A stretch of 10,372 nt of DNA from CAYVBJ01 sp964415185. GTDB taxonomy: Bacteria > Bacteroidota > Rhodothermia > Balneolales > Balneolaceae. Below are positions 7,670 through 10,372 of this stretch, one piece after another. Under the pieces are notes generated by a model, which worked only from the letters and a program-made list of their open reading frames with translations, was not told the origin of the DNA and ran no database searches. The DNA lies in the NCBI GenBank assembly GCA_964415185.1, contig CAYPZI010000106.1, positions 1 to 10,372 of the forward strand, in the 5' to 3' direction. A program made the translations under genes and the position numbers. Within the stretch, counting starts at the first letter, position 1. Each line of letters opens with the position of its first letter.

Positions 7670-8647
7670 TCAGACGATGAGGTTTGGAATTTCTTCCGGT
7701 GGTTTTTGTTCCAAAATACCGATGATGGCTTCCGCCGCCAGATATCCCATTTTTTTCCTGGCATGCCACGTGGCACTGCCTATATGCGGAAGTAATATAC
7801 AATTTGGCGCAGAAAGAAGTTTCGGATGAATTTTGGGCTCTTCTTCATAGACATCAAGTCCGGCCCCGCCAATCCTTCCATCGTGCAATGCTTCGGCAAG
7901 GGCCTCTTCTTCCACGACAGGCCCGCGCGCCGTGTTGATGATGACCGAATGCGATTTCATGAGGCCAATATTTTTTCGGTTGATCATATGCCGGGTTGAT
8001 TCTGTAAGGGGGCAATGCATGCTAATTATGTCGCATTCGGACAGCATAGCATCAAGATCGGGAACAAATGCCGCCGAGATCATTTTTTCCGTTTCAGGAG
8101 CCGTTCTTTTCCTGTTGTGATAAAATATTTTTGCACCGAACTCCTTGACCCTTTTTGCAAATGAAAACCCGATTCGCCCCATTCCAACGATTCCTACAAC
8201 TGATTCGGAAATTTCAATACCCCTGAAACCCAAGGGATCCCAGCCGTCAAATTTTCCTTCCCGGAGATATTTTTCAGCTGAAGGAAATTTTCTTGCTGAA
8301 GCAATCATTAATCCCACAGCCAGATCAGCAGTTGCGTCTGTCAGAACATCCGGTGTGTTTGCCACATGAATTCCGAGCTCTTTTGCGGCTTCTGTATCTA
8401 TGTTGTTATAGCCTACGGCATAATTGGCGATGATACTTAATTTTTTTGCATGGGAAAGAACTTCCCGGTCAAGTTCATCGGAGAGCATGGAGAGGAAGGC
8501 ATCAGACTCCTTCAAAACACGGACCAGTTTACTTCTGTCTTTCAGCTCACCTCTCTCAAATACAGTTACCTCACCTTTATTTTTCAATAATTTTATAGCA
8601 TCATCATCGATAGGTTCAGAGACCGAAATTTTAAACGGAGAAGCCAC
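7670..8647 (-). CDS. D-isomer-specific 2-hydroxyacid dehydrogenase (glyoxylate/hydroxypyruvate reductase type)
   Basis: A 325-residue cytosolic oxidoreductase of normal family length. The nucleotide-binding motif is GIVGMGRIG (152-160), and the catalytic residues are Arg241 (TARGPVV), Glu270 (DVYEEEP) and His288 (LLPHIGSAT), the classic R-E-H set. ANYAVGYNNID (74-84) and NTPDVLTDATADLA (97-110) match the glyoxylate/hydroxypyruvate reductase branch. After strand 2 it reads YHNRKR rather than a lone acidic residue, which suggests NADPH rather than NADH use; this is inference. It probably reduces glyoxylate or hydroxypyruvate to glycolate or D-glycerate. No ACT or serine-binding domain follows, arguing against a biosynthetic SerA. 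It begins with GTG 10 nt after rsfS and ends 25 nt before the kinase gene, inside the same run of genes. Its exact substrate cannot be fixed from the sequence. Confidence 0.92.
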   Translation of the reverse strand: MASPFKISVSEPIDDDAIKLLKNKGEVTVFERGELKDRSKLVRVLKESDAFLSMLSDELDREVLSHAKKLSIIANYAVGYNNIDTEAAKELGIHVANTPDVLTDATADLAVGLMIASARKFPSAEKYLREGKFDGWDPLGFRGIEISESVVGIVGMGRIGFSFAKRVKEFGAKIFYHNRKRTAPETEKMISAAFVPDLDAMLSECDIISMHCPLTESTRHMINRKNIGLMKSHSVIINTARGPVVEEEALAEALHDGRIGGAGLDVYEEEPKIHPKLLSAPNCILLPHIGSATWHARKKMGYLAAEAIIGILEQKPPEEIPNLIV

Positions 8648-8657
8648 GGCCTGATCT

Positions 8658-9074
8658 TTAAGATTCGGTGTCGTTAATTTCTGTTACGATCGCATCATTC
8701 CACATACGTTCGATGCCGTAGAACTCTCTTTTTTCCTGGTTGAAAATGTGAACCACGACATTTACGTAATCGAGAATGATCCATCTTCTTGAATCGATTC
8801 CCTCTTTTTTCCAGGGTTTCTCTCCGAGATTCACTCTTGTCTTTTCTTCAACATTGTCTGAAAGCGCCTTGATTTGGGTATCGGAGGTGCCGTGGCAGAC
8901 GAGAAAGAAATCTGTCAGGGTGGTTAAATCCCTGACATCGAGCACAACAATATTTTTGGCTTTTTTTTCCAATAGTGCTTCCGAGATGGTTTCAATCAAA
9001 AGGCTGGAATCAACCTTTGTTTCGTTTCCGGTTTTCCGGAATTGAGATTTTACAACTTCAGGTTGTTTTGTCAT
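8658..9074 (-). CDS. rsfS: Ribosomal silencing factor RsfS
   Basis: A 138-residue protein with a complete RsfS/Iojap domain at about 25-128, preceded by a short polar tail. Key family stretches are LTDFFLVCHGTSDTQIKAL (53-71) and RWIILDYVNVVVHIF (97-111) followed by REFYGIERMW (116-125). The usual DYGDVVVH appears here as DYVNVVVH. RsfS binds ribosomal protein uL14 and blocks joining of the 30S and 50S subunits when nutrients are scarce. I chose the ATG at 9074, 6 nt after the stop of the upstream gene. A TTG two codons earlier (9080), directly abutting that stop, is less likely. The gene is tightly packed between the LytR_C gene and the dehydrogenase, so it is presumably cotranscribed. Such LytR_C-RsfS pairing is, to my knowledge, common in related bacteria. 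Confidence 0.95.
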   Translation of the reverse strand: MTKQPEVVKSQFRKTGNETKVDSSLLIETISEALLEKKAKNIVVLDVRDLTTLTDFFLVCHGTSDTQIKALSDNVEEKTRVNLGEKPWKKEGIDSRRWIILDYVNVVVHIFNQEKREFYGIERMWNDAIVTEINDTES

Positions 9075-9080
9075 AAGCAA

Positions 9081-9530
9081 TTATAGGTTTAAGGATAAGT
9101 AATCGGACCCGAGAACCAGTGTTACATCCAGAAAGTAGTCTTTCGATTCTTCGATAATTATATACTCTTTACTTACACCGAGTGTCATGGCAACTCTTTG
9201 TGCATTTTCCATGTTCCCGGTTCTGCTGATGATCAGCGTATTCTCAAGATTAAAATGGTCATAGTTTCCGGTTTCCACAACATCAAATCCATAATTTCTC
9301 AGGGAAGAGGTATAACGTGTCGCAAGGCCGGGGACTCCGCATCCGTTCAGTACTTCAAGCTGTATAATTGAACTGATGAGGACAGGATCTTTTTCAGATC
9401 TCTCACTGATAATCCGGGGATATAAAAATCGCCCGATTAGAGCGAAAAGCAAAATGACCAGCAAAAATGAAAGGAAACCGATTGTGGCGTTGAGTTTAAA
9501 GCTGTTTTGCTCCTGATTGTTTTGAGTCAT
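9081..9530 (-). CDS. Membrane-anchored LytR C-terminal-domain (LytR_C) protein
   Basis: A 149-residue protein: a polar cytoplasmic N-terminus (1-13), one TM helix (about 14-36) and an extracytoplasmic LytR_C domain (PF13399) from about 55 to 145. The domain starts with the family signature IQLEVLNGCGVPGLA (56-70), continues with SLRNYGFDVVETGN (76-89) and ends in DVTLVLGSDY (135-144). It has no LytR-CpsA-Psr catalytic domain, so it is not itself a wall-polymer ligase. The stand-alone domain is of unknown function and may bind cell-envelope polymers; that is inference. The ATG start lies 9 nt after the upstream gene and the stop lies 6 nt before rsfS, supporting one transcript. Confidence 0.85.
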   Translation of the reverse strand: MTQNNQEQNSFKLNATIGFLSFLLVILLFALIGRFLYPRIISERSEKDPVLISSIIQLEVLNGCGVPGLATRYTSSLRNYGFDVVETGNYDHFNLENTLIISRTGNMENAQRVAMTLGVSKEYIIIEESKDYFLDVTLVLGSDYLSLNL

Positions 9531-9539
9531 CCCGATTGT

Positions 9540-10046
9540 TTAGTAACCAAACCTGTTTCTTCCGTTAAATGAATTCATAAACGGTGATCCGAATGGGGAA
9601 TGGTACGGGCTTTGCGAGAAGGATACGGAGATAGATGTATTTGGGGTGATATCGTAGTTGAACATCGCCCTGTCGATCACAATTTTTGCCCCGAAAGCGT
9701 TATCCGCATTCATGAAGCTGTTACCAAAAGGCGAATGAAGAACGGAAACATCTACATACGCATCCATTTTATCATTGATGTCGAACGCCATGGAATTGGT
9801 ATATGCATTTATATTCTGCATCTGGCCACCGAAGCTGCTGAACGACATGGTGTAAGAGTGAGTCATAGCCATATTCAGCATATTCATGAAATTACCCGGG
9901 CCCGATTGGGGAGATTGTGTGCGGGAAATGGTTCCGCTCAGGGTGTCATAATCCCTGTGCAGGTCTTCCCGGAGCTGCGCATCTGCAAGAGATACGGAGC
10001 CGAAAACGAGTAAAAGAAGTAGCAGGTATATCTTTCTTATATTCAT
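9540..10046 (-). CDS. Small secreted protein of unknown function with repeated HSPFG motif
   Basis: I do not recognise this family. From the ATG at 10046 it is 168 residues with a clear signal peptide: MNIRKIY, a run of leucines, and a probable signal peptidase I site after ADA (residue 23). The mature part begins with a charged, Ser/Gln-rich segment. A Met/Asn/Ser-rich middle follows, then alternating polar and hydrophobic stretches (MDAYVDVSVLHSPFG, KIVIDRAMFNYDI, NTSISVSFSQSP) that look like amphipathic beta strands of an envelope or outer-membrane protein. HSPFGNSFMN (104-113) is echoed near the end by HSPFGSPFMN (149-158), and the chain ends in an aromatic (RFGY). An upstream ATG at 10079 would add 11 residues before the signal peptide and lies too close to the predicted promoter, so I rejected it. 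It heads the run containing LytR_C and rsfS. Confidence 0.75.
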   Translation of the reverse strand: MNIRKIYLLLLLLVFGSVSLADAQLREDLHRDYDTLSGTISRTQSPQSGPGNFMNMLNMAMTHSYTMSFSSFGGQMQNINAYTNSMAFDINDKMDAYVDVSVLHSPFGNSFMNADNAFGAKIVIDRAMFNYDITPNTSISVSFSQSPYHSPFGSPFMNSFNGRNRFGY

Positions 10047-10091
10047 AGTGTCACAATCTGAGTATAAAACAAACGCCATGTATTCGAATAA

Positions 10092-10119
10092 ATTATAAGC
10101 AAAGAAACGGAATTTGTAA
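10092..10119 (-). promoter_or_regulatory. Candidate promoter for the five-gene operon
   Basis: On the minus strand, TTACAA (10119-10114) is followed after 16 nt by a perfect TATAAT (10097-10092), a reasonable sigma-70-type pair in an A/T-rich stretch. Transcription would begin near 10085, leaving about 40 nt before the ATG at 10046. This favours that start over the ATG at 10079. An overlapping TTTG/TA arrangement could also be read as a Bacteroidota -33/-7 promoter. Confidence 0.35.
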
Positions 10120-10186
10120 ATATGTTTGGGTAAAAGAATAAAAAGTGAAAACGTAAAACTGAAAAGTTAAGAATGAATAGATTTTA

Positions 10187-10226
10187 AATTACTCTGAATC
10201 CGGAATCAACTTCCCGGGCGCCAGCC
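10187..10226. repeat. 40-bp hairpin repeat, copy 1
   Basis: This copy matches 10287-10326 at 36 of 40 positions, exactly 100 bp apart. It contains a stem CCGGAA (10200-10205), loop TCAAC, TTCCCGG (10211-10217, one bulged C). The bases between the two copies (about 60) are different from what follows copy 2. They contain GC-rich words such as GGCTTAGCAGCC (a 4-bp stem) but no ORF. A shared AATGAATA precedes both copies (10172-10179 and 10274-10281). Confidence 0.8.
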
Positions 10227-10286
10227 ATCTACGCCAAGGCTACGACGGCTTAGCAGCCGGTTTGATCCGGGAAAAATGAATAAATC

Positions 10287-10326
10287 AATTACTCTGAATC
10301 CGGAGTCGATCTCCCGGGCGCCAGCC
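10287..10326. repeat. 40-bp hairpin repeat, copy 2
   Basis: The second copy carries the stem CCGGAG (10300-10305), loop TCGAT, CTCCCGG (10311-10317). Of the four differences from copy 1, two are in the loop. The other two are partner bases in the stem (A-T at 10205/10211 against G-C at 10305/10311), so pairing is kept. It runs directly into the larger hairpin at 10324-10360. Confidence 0.8.
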
Positions 10327-10360
10327 CTTCGAAGCTCCGTTTTTTGGAGCGTAGAAGGGC
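10324..10360. repeat. Imperfect 15-bp-arm hairpin
   Basis: The arms GCCCTTC-GAA-GCTCC (10324-10338) and GGAGC-GTA-GAAGGGC (10346-10360) pair at 13 of 15 positions around a GTTTTTT loop. The T-run is in the loop, not after the stem, so it does not look like an intrinsic terminator. Hairpins of this style occur as dispersed intergenic repeats in many genomes; whether this one is repeated elsewhere cannot be seen here. Confidence 0.6.
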
Positions 10361-10372
10361 GGAGGTGGAGGG
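10360..10372 (-). tRNA. Possible 3' end of a tRNA-Ser gene (mostly outside window)
   Basis: Read on the minus strand, the last 13 bases give CCCTC (3' side of a T stem), CACCTCC (3' side of an acceptor stem) and G, the discriminator base usual for tRNA-Ser. The next bases are CCC, not an encoded CCA. A partner GGAGGTG and the TTCGA loop would have to lie beyond the right edge. Only the tail is visible, so this is weak and may be coincidence. Confidence 0.25.

Noticed and set aside
7670..8647. 3-phosphoglycerate dehydrogenase (serA)
   Set aside because: No C-terminal regulatory (ACT) domain and no neighbouring serine genes; sequence motifs fit glyoxylate/hydroxypyruvate reductases better.
9600..10013. 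137-codon plus-strand frame opposite the small secreted protein
   Set aside because: The minus-strand frame has a convincing signal peptide and operon position; the plus-strand product has no recognisable features.
10187..10326. CRISPR array (two ~40-bp repeats separated by 60 bp)
   Set aside because: Only two copies, a spacer of 60 bp that is too long, imperfect repeats that differ internally, and no cas gene nearby.
10339..10360. Intrinsic terminator at the right-end hairpin
   Set aside because: The T-run is in the loop, not after the stem, on either strand.

Overview
The window looks like chromosomal DNA from a member of the Bacteroidota/Rhodothermota-Balneolota group. This is an inference from gene content and style. 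Every gene is on the minus strand. Almost none of the start codons has a Shine-Dalgarno sequence, three genes appear to start with GTG or TTG, and the protein sequences (NtrY-like giant kinase, LytR_C next to RsfS, type III PKS cluster) resemble what is found there. No lineage search could be run.

Transcription runs from right to left. The right end (about 10080-10372) is non-coding. It carries an A-rich leader with a plausible sigma-70-type promoter, two copies of a 40-bp hairpin repeat exactly 100 bp apart, a larger imperfect hairpin, and a last dozen bases that look like the 3' end of a tRNA-Ser gene. From this promoter a tightly packed series runs leftward: a small secreted protein of unknown function (9540-10046), a membrane-anchored LytR_C-domain protein (9081-9530), the ribosomal silencing factor RsfS (8658-9074), a 2-hydroxyacid (glyoxylate/hydroxypyruvate-type) dehydrogenase (7670-8647) and a 1295-residue NtrY-like sensor histidine kinase (3757-7644). 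Gaps are 6 to 25 nt, so these five are probably one operon. After a 100-nt gap comes a MATE-family Na+/H+-coupled exporter (2307-3656), which may have its own promoter.

After a 251-nt gap holding palindromic operator-like sites, a second operon begins: a type III polyketide synthase (964-2055), a class I SAM methyltransferase (219-920) and, overlapping it by 4 nt, the start of an FAD-dependent monooxygenase that runs off the left edge (1-222). This synthase, methyltransferase, flavoprotein hydroxylase order parallels the Streptomyces srsABC phenolic-lipid locus. The likely product is a methylated, oxidised alkylresorcinol/alkylquinone- or alkylpyrone-type lipid. The exact compound cannot be read from sequence.

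I see no phage, CRISPR, transposase or defence genes. The points most worth a second look are the polyketide cluster with its upstream dyads, the oversized 12-TM kinase with no adjacent response regulator, and the right-end repeat, whose two copies differ by a compensatory base-pair change.
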